This document shows positions 1 to 5,678 of a stretch of DNA of 6,124 bases, piece after piece. The first letter of the stretch is position 1. Each line of letters begins with the position of its first letter. Origin of the DNA: Maritalea sp047634455 (GTDB lineage Bacteria > Pseudomonadota > Alphaproteobacteria > Rhizobiales > Devosiaceae). The translations under genes and the position numbers were made by a program. Under the pieces are notes generated by a model. The model was not told the DNA's origin and searched no databases. It saw nothing but the letters and a program-made list of their open reading frames with translations. The stretch is from positions 1 through 6,124 of the forward strand of contig NZ_JBLIAI010000099.1 in assembly GCF_047634455.1 (NCBI RefSeq), given 5' to 3'.

Positions 1-704
1 AGTTTTTTGGTTTTATTGAAAAGGAAGCTGGGGCGGAGTTTGTCGACGATGCTAGCATTCTCGAACTGCCTACAGGTGGCGGTAGCGAGAATGGCGAAAT
101 TGAAATTGAAGATGGAATAATCACTGACCTACCTGAAGGGCAGAAAGTAGTTATTCCCGAGCATGGCAGACCGAACTCCGGGTTTGATCCTTTTGTGGTG
201 GCGATCTTGCGTCAAATCGGTGTGGCACTTGAGATCCCATTTGAATTGCTGATCAAGCATTTCACGGCTTCATATTCCGCAAGCCGAGCCGCTCTTGAGA
301 TGGCGTGGCAATATTTTCGCCGCAAACGTGGTTGGCTTGCGCGGCAGGCTCTTAATCCAATTGTTGAATGGATACTTGTAGAGGCAGTTGGCTCCGGTCG
401 ATTGGACCTGCCCGGCTTCATGGACGACCCGATTAAGCGCCAAGCATGGATGGCGGGCGAATGGTTGGGCTCGCAGCGCATGTCGATTGACCCTCTTAAA
501 GAGGCTAAAGCCGACGAAGTGGACATAAAGAACGGCAACAAAACCCGCGAACAAGTGATGATTGAGCGCACGGGTGGTCAATTTGATGAAAAGCACGATC
601 AGCTCGCGCACGAACAAGCGAAGCGCGAAAAGGATGGTCTGAACGGCGATGCAGCCGGAACAGCCTTAGCCGTTCAACCCGAAGATGATGAGGATAAAGA
701 ATGA
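1..704 (+). CDS. Phage portal protein, lambda-type family, C-terminal part (5' end outside window)
   Basis: The reading frame is open from the first full codon at base 3 to the TGA at 702-704, giving 233 visible residues. The start lies upstream of the window. The segment FDPFVVAILRQIGVALEIPF followed by HFTASYSASRAALEMAW is a signature of lambda gpB-like portals (Phage_portal_2 type). Portals of this family form the dodecameric ring at one capsid vertex through which DNA is packaged, and they nucleate procapsid assembly and bind the terminase and head-tail connectors. The last 60 or so residues are highly charged and end in an acidic run (PEDDEDKE), as portal tails often do. A GTG at 195 could be read as a start, but it falls inside the conserved core and the frame continues upstream without a stop, so it is internal. 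The stop overlaps the next gene's ATG (ATGA), consistent with translational coupling to the protease. The family call is by recognition of motifs and order; I see no frameshift. Confidence 0.9.
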   Translation, partial: FFGFIEKEAGAEFVDDASILELPTGGGSENGEIEIEDGIITDLPEGQKVVIPEHGRPNSGFDPFVVAILRQIGVALEIPFELLIKHFTASYSASRAALEMAWQYFRRKRGWLARQALNPIVEWILVEAVGSGRLDLPGFMDDPIKRQAWMAGEWLGSQRMSIDPLKEAKADEVDIKNGNKTREQVMIERTGGQFDEKHDQLAHEQAKREKDGLNGDAAGTALAVQPEDDEDKE

Positions 705-2092
705 CCTTTTCTGGTAACTGGCTAATTGATCGCCGCCATTTAGGCTTGCCGCAACTGGCATCCGTTTTGCAGATGCGGGATCCAAAGCTGTTTGAAAACC
801 TTGTTGCAGCTAACCTTGGCCTAAACTTTCAAGGTGCAGATGCGAGTGAGGTTGAGCGGCCTACTGCATTGGCGCGAGGATCAATGGCATATCGCTGGGG
901 CGACGTTGCTGTTGTTCGGGTCTTTGGCGCACTGTCGCATCGTTTCAATCGCTACACTTATTCGTACGAAGAATTTGAGCGAGACCTCGAACTGGCGTCG
1001 AGCGATGAGTTTATAGGGGCCGTTCTCGAAATTGATAGTCCGGGCGGTCAATGCTCTAACCTTGATTATGCTGCCGATTTGGTCGCGGGTTTTGCAGAAA
1101 CAAAACCGATAGAAGCAGTGATAAGCGGCATTGGCTGTTCAGCTGCGTTTTGGCTAGCAAGTGCGGCCACCAAGACGTGGGCCACGCGCACCGCCATGAT
1201 CGGCTCGGTTGGATCAGTGATCAGCTATTTCGATATGGATGGCATCCTAGAAAGTTTTGGGGCCAAGAAGATCGAGATTACCGCCTCTCAGTCGCCCAAT
1301 AAACGTTTGGATCCGCATAGTGCTGAAGGCAAAGCGGAAATGCAGGCAATCGTCGATGACGCTGGGCAGATGTTTGTCGAGGCGTTGGCGGAATATAACC
1401 AGATTTCCACAGATCAAGTCATGGAGCGTTTCGGGCAGGGCCTAGTGTTTTCGGCTCCAGAAGCGCTATCGCGCGGCATGATCGATGGGATCAAAACAAT
1501 CAATGAAGTTTTGGCGGGGTTTGCGGCCCGACCAAATGATGAAAACCACGGGGATCGGTCCGCAACGGTTTCCACTAGCAAGGAGCATATTGACATGCCC
1601 AACAAGCAGGCGGGTGGTAATACGCCAACCCCGACGCTGGCAGCACGGCTCGAAAGCCTAAATGCCAGTGATCCTGAGTTGGTTGCGTCCATTCAAGCTA
1701 ATGCAAAGAGCGAACAGGGTGACCTGCTGGCTCAAGCTGCGGCTGAAGAGCGTGACCGCATTGCCGGAATTCAGGCCTTGGCCCAACCCGGCTGTGATGA
1801 TTTGATCGCTGCAATGATTGCGGATGGCAAAACAACGCCAGCCGAAGCAGCCCATCGGATCATGACATCTGACGAATTCAAAAAGGGGAAAACCCTTTCT
1901 GCACTGGCGTCAGATGATAATTTGGCAAGCGGGGCAACACCTGCACCGAGTGCTGCAATTGCAACCAGCGACAAAGTTGAGCAGACACCTGAAGGTTGGA
2001 CTGCTGAGTGGAACGCGAGCGAGGGCCTACAATCCAAGTTCATGTCCGCTGCGGACTATGTTGCTATGAAAAAGCGTGAGGCAAAGTCTTAA
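701..2092 (+). CDS. S49 (SppA/lambda gpC-like) head maturation protease with C-terminal scaffold domain
   Basis: The product has 463 residues. The N-terminal two thirds is an S49 serine peptidase: an oxyanion-region motif IDSPGG at residues 111-116, the likely nucleophile Ser147 in GIGCSAAFWLAS, the following GSVGSV at 168-173, and a candidate general-base lysine at Lys201 (SPNKRLDP), 54 residues after the serine, which suits the Ser/Lys dyad spacing of SppA-type enzymes. In lambda-like phages this protease sits inside the procapsid and degrades scaffold and trims head proteins. From about residue 280 the sequence becomes low-complexity and then helical (ERDRIAGIQALA, DDLIAAMIADGKTTPAEAA), the usual scaffold-like tail of these fusions. 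It starts at ATG 701, overlapping the portal stop, and its TAA overlaps the ATG of the decoration gene. An internal in-frame start at 1595 probably yields the scaffold alone. Catalytic residue assignments are by motif position only. Confidence 0.9.
   Translation: MTFSGNWLIDRRHLGLPQLASVLQMRDPKLFENLVAANLGLNFQGADASEVERPTALARGSMAYRWGDVAVVRVFGALSHRFNRYTYSYEEFERDLELASSDEFIGAVLEIDSPGGQCSNLDYAADLVAGFAETKPIEAVISGIGCSAAFWLASAATKTWATRTAMIGSVGSVISYFDMDGILESFGAKKIEITASQSPNKRLDPHSAEGKAEMQAIVDDAGQMFVEALAEYNQISTDQVMERFGQGLVFSAPEALSRGMIDGIKTINEVLAGFAARPNDENHGDRSATVSTSKEHIDMPNKQAGGNTPTPTLAARLESLNASDPELVASIQANAKSEQGDLLAQAAAEERDRIAGIQALAQPGCDDLIAAMIADGKTTPAEAAHRIMTSDEFKKGKTLSALASDDNLASGATPAPSAAIATSDKVEQTPEGWTAEWNASEGLQSKFMSAADYVAMKKREAKS
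1580..1585 (+). promoter_or_regulatory. Strong internal Shine-Dalgarno AAGGAG for the nested scaffold start
   Basis: AAGGAG stands 9 bases ahead of the in-frame ATG at 1595, inside the protease gene. It lies in the spacer between the peptidase and scaffold domains and is the main sequence evidence for a separate scaffold product. Confidence 0.7.
1595..2092 (+). CDS. Nested in-frame scaffold protein (lambda Nu3-like arrangement)
   Basis: An ATG at 1595, in the same frame as the protease (its residue 299), is preceded by a perfect AAGGAG at 1580-1585 with a 9-base spacer, a far stronger ribosome binding site than a chance internal codon needs. Translation from it gives 165 residues that share the protease C-terminus. 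The start lies exactly where the peptidase domain has ended and the sequence turns into a linker rich in Gly, Thr and Pro followed by helical segments. In lambda, gene Nu3 is encoded in the same way inside gene C and makes the internal scaffold on which capsid protein assembles; the full-length protein carries the same tail to target the protease into the procapsid. The role here is inferred from that arrangement. No sequence identity to Nu3 is claimed, and expression is not proven. Confidence 0.72.
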   Translation: MPNKQAGGNTPTPTLAARLESLNASDPELVASIQANAKSEQGDLLAQAAAEERDRIAGIQALAQPGCDDLIAAMIADGKTTPAEAAHRIMTSDEFKKGKTLSALASDDNLASGATPAPSAAIATSDKVEQTPEGWTAEWNASEGLQSKFMSAADYVAMKKREAKS

Positions 2093-2514
2093 TGGCCCTT
2101 CAAGCAAATCAAACCCGGCGACACGTCATTGGTGATAAAAGCCAATTGCCGGTTGCAGCAACTGCCCGGATTTTCCAAGGCGGCGCTGTAGGCGAAAACG
2201 GTTCAGGCTATGCCCGTCCATTGAATGCAGGCGATGCATTCTGTGGCTTTGCGGAAGCAGAGGCCGATAACCGTGATGGTGCAAATGGCGCGATTGATGC
2301 TTATCTCAAACAGTCTGGGCGCATCGAGCTTAATGTTGTGGGCGCAAGCATCACATCAAACGATCGTCCCGCTGTCTATGCATCCGACGATGGCACCTTC
2401 ACCCTAACATCAACCAGCAACTCTTTGATTGGCTATGTCAGCCGACACATTAGCGGAACGCTTTGTGTTGTCGACTATGACGCAGCACTCGTCAAAGCTG
2501 CGTTGCAAGCATAA
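2092..2514 (+). CDS. Capsid decoration (cement) protein
   Basis: The product has 140 residues and starts at ATG 2092, sharing its A with the protease stop TAA (TAATG); GTGAGG at 2076-2081 can serve as ribosome binding site. The sequence is mostly beta-type with a Gly-rich middle (GDAFCGFAEAEADNRDGANG) and the segment RPAVYASDDGTFTLTSTSN followed by IGYVSR, which resembles capsid cement/decoration proteins found between protease and capsid genes of many siphophages. Such proteins bind the outer surface of the expanded capsid at the three-fold axes and stabilise it against internal DNA pressure. Position between scaffold/protease and capsid, small size and the lack of membrane segments all fit. 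I cannot tell from sequence alone whether it belongs to the lambda gpD fold family or to a DUF2190-like cement family; the motif resemblance favours the latter. Confidence 0.75.
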   Translation: MALQANQTRRHVIGDKSQLPVAATARIFQGGAVGENGSGYARPLNAGDAFCGFAEAEADNRDGANGAIDAYLKQSGRIELNVVGASITSNDRPAVYASDDGTFTLTSTSNSLIGYVSRHISGTLCVVDYDAALVKAALQA

Positions 2515-2517
2515 GGA
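2512..2517 (+). promoter_or_regulatory. Ribosome binding site TAAGGA that decides the capsid gene start
   Basis: TAAGGA overlaps the stop codon of the decoration gene and stands 9 bases ahead of ATG 2527 but only 3 bases ahead of GTG 2521. The spacing favours ATG 2527 as the true start of the major capsid protein. Confidence 0.6.
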
Positions 2518-2526
2518 TTTGTGACA

Positions 2527-3459
2527 ATGGGAGCTTCTCAATATAGCGCAATCACGTCACAAGCTGTGATTGCAATGATGATGTCGCGCATCGATTCAGG
2601 CAATACGAGCTGGGTTGATGACGTGGCGATGAAAGTCAGCTCGTCTGAAGCAAGCGAAGACTATGGTTGGCTTGGTGCCGTGCCAGCAATGGGTGAGTTT
2701 CACAACTCTCGGTCCCCTGCTGAGATCAAAGAACACAGCTTCAGTCTTGCTAATAAAGACTTCGACAACTCGATCACCTTTAAGAAAAAGGACATTCGCC
2801 GAGATAAAAAGGGCATGATCCGCCTTCGTGTGAATGATCTGATTGGCCGTGCTGAAGACTTGTCTGCATCATTGATTTCTACACTCATTCTAAATGGGGC
2901 TACATCGCTTTGTTACGATGGTGAATATTTCTTTGATACGGATCACCCCGCAGGCGATGGTCAAACGCAGTCAAATAAAATCACATTCGATGCTGTAGCA
3001 CCTGCGGCACCAACTGTGACTGAGTTTGAAGAAGCAGTCTTAAAAGGCATTCAGACTCTTGTCGGGCTTAAAGATGAACAGGGTCAGCCGATCAACCAAT
3101 CGGCAACCAAATTCACTATTCAAGTGCCTGTGGGTTTTCTTGGTGTTGCATTGAAAGCGCTTAAAGCTGTGTTGGGCGATGGCGGCAAATCTGCTGTTAT
3201 TCCTGCCATCAAAGGCGACTTTTCGATTGATGTCATACCAAACCCACGGCTGAGTTGGACAGACACATTTGTGATGTACCGGACGGATTCAGAAGTGAAG
3301 CCATTCATTCTGCAAGAAGAAGAGGCTTTGGAGCCATTTGCGATTGCAGAAGGTTCTGAATACGAAAAGCTCAACAAAGAGCACATGTATGGTGTCGATT
3401 GGGCTGGCAACGTTGGCTATGGTCAATGGTCTGGTGCAGTGTTGGTGACCTTCAACTAA
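2527..3459 (+). CDS. Major capsid protein, Mu gpT-like family
   Basis: The product is 310 residues from ATG 2527; a GTG two codons upstream (2521) is also in frame but too close to the ribosome binding site. The sequence shows the marks of the Mu-like major head subunit gpT family: ITFKKKDIRRDKKGMIRLRV at residues 83-102, then CYDGEYFFDTDHP at 129-141, and a C-terminus with MYGVDWAGNVGYGQWSGAV. Mu gpT is of closely similar length. These proteins adopt the HK97-type fold and build the icosahedral shell. No separate N-terminal delta-domain is obvious, which agrees with the presence of a separate scaffold encoded just upstream. An intrinsic terminator follows 34 bases after the stop, suggesting that the abundant capsid message is partly uncoupled from the genes downstream. 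Assignment is firm at family level. Confidence 0.9.
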   Translation: MGASQYSAITSQAVIAMMMSRIDSGNTSWVDDVAMKVSSSEASEDYGWLGAVPAMGEFHNSRSPAEIKEHSFSLANKDFDNSITFKKKDIRRDKKGMIRLRVNDLIGRAEDLSASLISTLILNGATSLCYDGEYFFDTDHPAGDGQTQSNKITFDAVAPAAPTVTEFEEAVLKGIQTLVGLKDEQGQPINQSATKFTIQVPVGFLGVALKALKAVLGDGGKSAVIPAIKGDFSIDVIPNPRLSWTDTFVMYRTDSEVKPFILQEEEALEPFAIAEGSEYEKLNKEHMYGVDWAGNVGYGQWSGAVLVTFN

Positions 3460-3462
3460 ATC

Positions 3463-3474
3463 CAGCAATTGCTG
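3463..3474. repeat. Perfect 12-base palindrome in the post-capsid gap
   Basis: CAGCAATTGCTG reads the same on both strands and lies between the capsid stop and the terminator. It has no loop, so it would form only a short or imperfect RNA hairpin. A protein-binding site is possible, but nothing else supports it; a 12-base palindrome could also be chance. Confidence 0.3.
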
Positions 3475-3493
3475 AATAATCTAACTTGAGAAT

Positions 3494-3517
3494 AAGCCCG
3501 CCTTTGAGCGGGCTTTT
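3494..3517 (+). terminator. Rho-independent terminator after the major capsid gene
   Basis: AAGCCCGC (3494-3501) pairs perfectly with GCGGGCTT (3508-3515) around a six-base loop CTTTGA, and the stem runs into TTTTCTCTTT. This is a GC-rich 8-bp stem with a U-rich tail, typical of intrinsic termination. It lies within the structural operon, only 17 bases before the next gene's ATG, and I see no convincing promoter after it. It is therefore most likely leaky or subject to antitermination, lowering expression of the downstream genes relative to the capsid protein. Confidence 0.85.
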
Positions 3518-3534
3518 CTCTTTGGAGATGAATA

Positions 3535-4023
3535 ATGGAAATCAGAAAATTATTGATTGCAGCATCAGTTGGAATGGGCACAACCCTGTTCTTAACGTCC
3601 GAGCAGGCACATGCGCGTGGACACTTGCTTGATGATGCCAAAGATAAACAGCTTGGCAAGGGCAAAGATGCCCGCAAGGCGTTTGTTGCAAAAGCATTGC
3701 TGCACTTCAAAGCGGGTGAGGAATTGGCGATTAAAGGCAAGCTTGATCGTCATTTGGAAATTGCTTTTGGCAATAAACCTGACGAGGGCAAGAATGCTGC
3801 GGTTGCCGTAAACGACGGTCAACTCGAAGCCATTCAACAGGCAACGGCTGAAGCTGAAAAAGCGCAAAAAGCCGCTGAGGAAGCAACAGCGTCTGCAAAG
3901 TCTGAGCTTGAAAAAGTGGAGATCGCAAAAACTGAAGCACAAGAGCTTTTGACAAAACTCACGGATGAGATTGCCAAAAAGTCCAGTGGTGAGTCTGATG
4001 AAAATCAAAATCCGGCTTCTTAA
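3535..4023 (+). CDS. Unrecognised protein with signal-peptide-like N-terminus and coiled coil
   Basis: I do not recognise this 162-residue protein. The start at ATG 3535 has GGAG at 3524-3527 with a 7-base spacer. Residues 1-27 look like a Sec signal peptide: a short charged end (MEIRK), a hydrophobic stretch (LLIAASVGMGTTLFLTS) and a possible AHA cleavage site before Arg28. Residues 46-80 form a small mixed segment (FVAKALLHFKAGEELAIKG), and residues 96-148 are rich in Ala, Glu and Lys with heptad-like spacing, likely a coiled coil; the tail is hydrophilic. The gene sits between the capsid gene's terminator and the connector genes, and its 3' end overlaps the next gene by 26 bases, so it belongs to the operon. 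It could be an exported phage protein (moron-like), a minor head component, or an assembly helper whose hydrophobic N-terminus only mimics a signal. No function is assigned. Confidence 0.75.
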   Translation: MEIRKLLIAASVGMGTTLFLTSEQAHARGHLLDDAKDKQLGKGKDARKAFVAKALLHFKAGEELAIKGKLDRHLEIAFGNKPDEGKNAAVAVNDGQLEAIQQATAEAEKAQKAAEEATASAKSELEKVEIAKTEAQELLTKLTDEIAKKSSGESDENQNPAS

Positions 4024-4192
4024 AACTGCACCCATTGATGATGAAATGGTACCACGCGGTTCCACAAAAAACGTCAATCGCACCATTGGGCTCGATCTAA
4101 TTGCTCGCAAAAAGGCGGTGCGTGTGAAGTCGCGTGCAGCTTCTGAGCCGAAGGAGAAAGCCGATGACGTTGGCTCAGACACTTCGGAGTGA
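3998..4192 (+). CDS. Small basic protein of the head/head-tail boundary
   Basis: The product is 64 residues from ATG 3998, with a weak GGTGAG at 3988-3993 as possible ribosome binding site; an in-frame ATG at 3965 would add 11 residues deeper inside the upstream gene and is less likely. The core runs IRLLKTAPIDDEMVPRGST and then IGLDLIARKKAVRV, followed by a Lys/Glu/Asp-rich tail. This pattern (short strand, a conserved acidic turn, then LIARxxA near the end) resembles small uncharacterised proteins encoded next to capsid genes in many tailed phages, of the type with 'G..v..G.......A..LIARG.A'. Their role is unproven; a minor head or connector function is a guess from position. It overlaps the gene before by 26 bases and the gene after by 29, which supports real, coupled translation. 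Confidence 0.65.
   Translation: MKIKIRLLKTAPIDDEMVPRGSTKNVNRTIGLDLIARKKAVRVKSRAASEPKEKADDVGSDTSE
4151..4156 (+). promoter_or_regulatory. Ribosome binding site AAGGAG that decides the connector gene start
   Basis: AAGGAG lies inside the preceding gene, 7 bases ahead of ATG 4164. It marks that ATG as the start rather than the in-frame ATG at 4134, which lies upstream of this site and has no such signal. Confidence 0.7.
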
Positions 4193-4493
4193 TTTACCGA
4201 TCTTTTTTGACGTTGATGAATTCGCCACGGCTTTTACCTATCAACTTTCTACGGGTGGTACGACTTACAATCTTGCCGGAAATTTCGACAATGCCACCCT
4301 TCAAGTTGACGACTTGGGGCCGGTGCCAGTGAGCGTTGGTGACGCGACAATCACATGCGCAGCAAGCACTCTTCCAAGTGGGTATGGTGAAGCCGATCTA
4401 ATTGGCATCAATGCTAAGAATTATAAAGTGGCTGCACCTGTTGATGTTGATGGGCAAGGCATGGCGCGGCTCTACTTGGAGTTAGTTGAATGA
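4164..4493 (+). CDS. Head-tail joining protein (lambda gpFII-like connector)
   Basis: The product is 109 residues from ATG 4164. It is a small, mainly beta protein: an early segment with FAGN-like strand formation (NLAGNFDNATL, residues 36-46), a middle strand ITCAASTLP (62-70), then ADLIGINAKNYKVAAPVDVDG (77-97) and a final LYLELVE. This order, with a 'D.i.i....Y.V....D..G...L.L' ending, matches head-tail joining proteins of the lambda FII type (117 residues in lambda). These bind the filled head at the portal complex and form the surface to which the tail attaches. Position after the head genes and directly before a tail terminator-like gene supports this. Its stop overlaps the next gene's ATG. 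Sequence divergence is high in this family, so the call rests on architecture and context. Confidence 0.7.
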   Translation: MTLAQTLRSDLPIFFDVDEFATAFTYQLSTGGTTYNLAGNFDNATLQVDDLGPVPVSVGDATITCAASTLPSGYGEADLIGINAKNYKVAAPVDVDGQGMARLYLELVE

Positions 4494-4936
4494 CGCATGT
4501 TCGACAACAAATACGAGAAGCGTTCATTGCCAAACTTATCGCCGCAGCCATGCCCGGTGCCGAAATCATGAAAGCAAGAACGCTGAAAGTGGATCCGGTC
4601 AATGGACCGATTATCTTAGTGTTTGCGCCAACCGAAACTTCAGATGTCTCTGCGATGGGCAAAATACCGCCGCTCGAAAGAGAGGTAAGCATTTCGCTTG
4701 AAGGATATGTGAAAGGCGGTGTGGATATCGAAGATGATTTGGACGATATCGCCGAAGCAGTCGAGCAGGCATTTGGCGCAGATCCCAAGCTAGGCGGGTT
4801 GGTTAAATCAACTTTTCTGGTTTCAACAAACATGGATATTGGCGGCGGGTCTGAACAACGTGTCGCCAATATTCAAATGGCCTACAAAGTGCGGTACCGC
4901 ACCATGAGCCATGAACCCTCAACTTCAATTCAATAG
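4490..4936 (+). CDS. Tail terminator / minor tail protein (gpU-like)
   Basis: The product is 148 residues. ATG 4490 overlaps the connector's TGA, and GGAG at 4478-4481 gives an 8-base spacer. The layout is an N-terminal helix (MTHVRQQIREAFIAKLIAAA), a strand pair with PIILVFAPTETS at 40-51, a strand SISLEGYVKG at 67-76, an acidic helix DIEDDLDDIAEAVEQAF at 79-95, then ADPKLGGL and a C-terminal strand YKVRYRT. This helix-strand-strand-acidic helix-strand pattern is that of lambda gpU and related tail terminator proteins, which form a hexameric ring capping the tail tube and mediating head joining. The position between connector and tail tube is where such genes sit. Identity with gpU itself is not claimed. 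Confidence 0.75.
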   Translation: MTHVRQQIREAFIAKLIAAAMPGAEIMKARTLKVDPVNGPIILVFAPTETSDVSAMGKIPPLEREVSISLEGYVKGGVDIEDDLDDIAEAVEQAFGADPKLGGLVKSTFLVSTNMDIGGGSEQRVANIQMAYKVRYRTMSHEPSTSIQ

Positions 4937-4947
4937 GAGAACACCAA

Positions 4948-5343
4948 ATGTCTACGACAGATGGCAATGATGGCATTGTTAAAGTTGGTGCCAACGCAAT
5001 TGCGGAAATCCAATCTTGGTCACTTACTGAAAGTGCAGACGTTAAAGAAGATACGTCCATGGGAGACGCCTTCAAAACGCGCAAAACTGGTGGGATCAAA
5101 GATTGGAACGTAACCATAGATTGCTGGTGGGATGCCACCGACACAAATGGCCAAGAAACATTGGAAGTTGGTTCAGAAGTTGCGTTGGTGTTGTTGCCAG
5201 GTGGCGATGGGTCAGGCGACAAACAATATGCAGGCAATGCAATTGTCACGTCTATCAACTCGAGCGGTTCCAAAGATGGCATAGTTACTCGCAATTTCAG
5301 TGCTGACGCCAATGGCGCACTTACAAAGAGTACGGTGGCATAA
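4948..5343 (+). CDS. Major tail tube protein
   Basis: The product is 131 residues from ATG 4948, with AGGAG at 4935-4939 overlapping the previous stop codon and an 8-base spacer, one of the best ribosome binding sites in the window, as expected for an abundant structural protein. Key features are GNDGIVKVGANAIAEIQSWS at residues 6-25, TSMGDAF at 36-42, WNVTIDCWWDATDTNGQETL at 53-72 and the closing FSADANGALTKSTVA. This is the pattern of siphophage tail tube proteins of the TP901-1/lambda gpV group, whose beta-sandwich hexamers stack around the tape measure to build the tail tube. It lacks the C-terminal Ig-like domain of lambda gpV. The stop overlaps the start of the chaperone gene. Confidence 0.88.
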   Translation: MSTTDGNDGIVKVGANAIAEIQSWSLTESADVKEDTSMGDAFKTRKTGGIKDWNVTIDCWWDATDTNGQETLEVGSEVALVLLPGGDGSGDKQYAGNAIVTSINSSGSKDGIVTRNFSADANGALTKSTVA

Positions 5344-5678
5344 TGAGCGTTATTGATAGGATAAAGCAGCATTATCAAAGTCAGACGCGCAGCAAATTGC
5401 TTGTTGCAGAATGGGGCGATGAGAATGGCCCATTTGAGATTTTCTATGATCCGCCCACGCTTAAAGACGCACACCTCCTCAACACAAAGTCGAATGGCAA
5501 TTATCACTTGGCGTTGTGCACCATGATTGTTCGCAAAGCACTGGATAAAAACGGGGATGCTATCTTTCAAGAGGGTGATGCGGTTATTTTGTATGGCAAC
5601 TCAGATGACCGGATAGTTTCTCGAATTGGCCTTGAGATGAAAAATCATCTCAGTGTTGAGGAACAAGCAAAAAACTAA
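5343..5678 (+). CDS. Tail assembly chaperone, G-type (zero-frame product)
   Basis: The product is 111 residues starting at ATG 5343, sharing its A with the tube gene's TAA (TAATG). The N-terminal part is a compact alpha/beta domain (SKLLVAEWGDENGPFEIFYD, residues 17-36) with a middle helix (GNYHLALCTMIVRKALDKNG, 52-71). It ends SVEEQAKN with the stop immediately after a slippery AAAAAAC. In lambda the corresponding gpG is made in excess over the frameshifted gpGT; G coats the tape measure protein and keeps it extended and soluble, while GT recruits tube subunits. The position between tube and tape measure genes is diagnostic. Primary-sequence similarity across this family is weak, so the identification leans on gene order and the frameshift cassette. 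Confidence 0.85.
   Translation: MSVIDRIKQHYQSQTRSKLLVAEWGDENGPFEIFYDPPTLKDAHLLNTKSNGNYHLALCTMIVRKALDKNGDAIFQEGDAVILYGNSDDRIVSRIGLEMKNHLSVEEQAKN

Noticed and set aside
195..704. A complete gene starting at GTG 195
   Set aside because: The same frame is open upstream to the window edge and the GTG lies inside the conserved portal core, so it is an internal codon of a truncated gene.
2521..2526. GTG 2521 as the capsid gene start
   Set aside because: Only 3 bases separate it from the AAGGA element, whereas ATG 2527 has a 9-base spacer.
3463..3474. The palindrome CAGCAATTGCTG as an operator
   Set aside because: There is no promoter, second copy or regulator gene nearby; kept only as a repeat.
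3469..3496. A possible promoter TTGCTG with an A/T-rich -10-like AATAAG after 16 bases
   Set aside because: The -10 match is poor and the arrangement overlaps the terminator stem; the evidence is too weak to annotate.
3592..4182. A 196-residue open frame on the minus strand, rich in Phe, Leu, Arg and Cys
   Set aside because: It is the antisense of the Ala/Glu/Lys-rich coiled-coil gene; its odd composition is what the complement of that repeat-like coding gives.
4803..5570. A 255-residue open frame on the minus strand
   Set aside because: It lies opposite three well-supported tail genes, has no recognisable domain or plausible gene context, and is a shadow of codon bias on the + strand.
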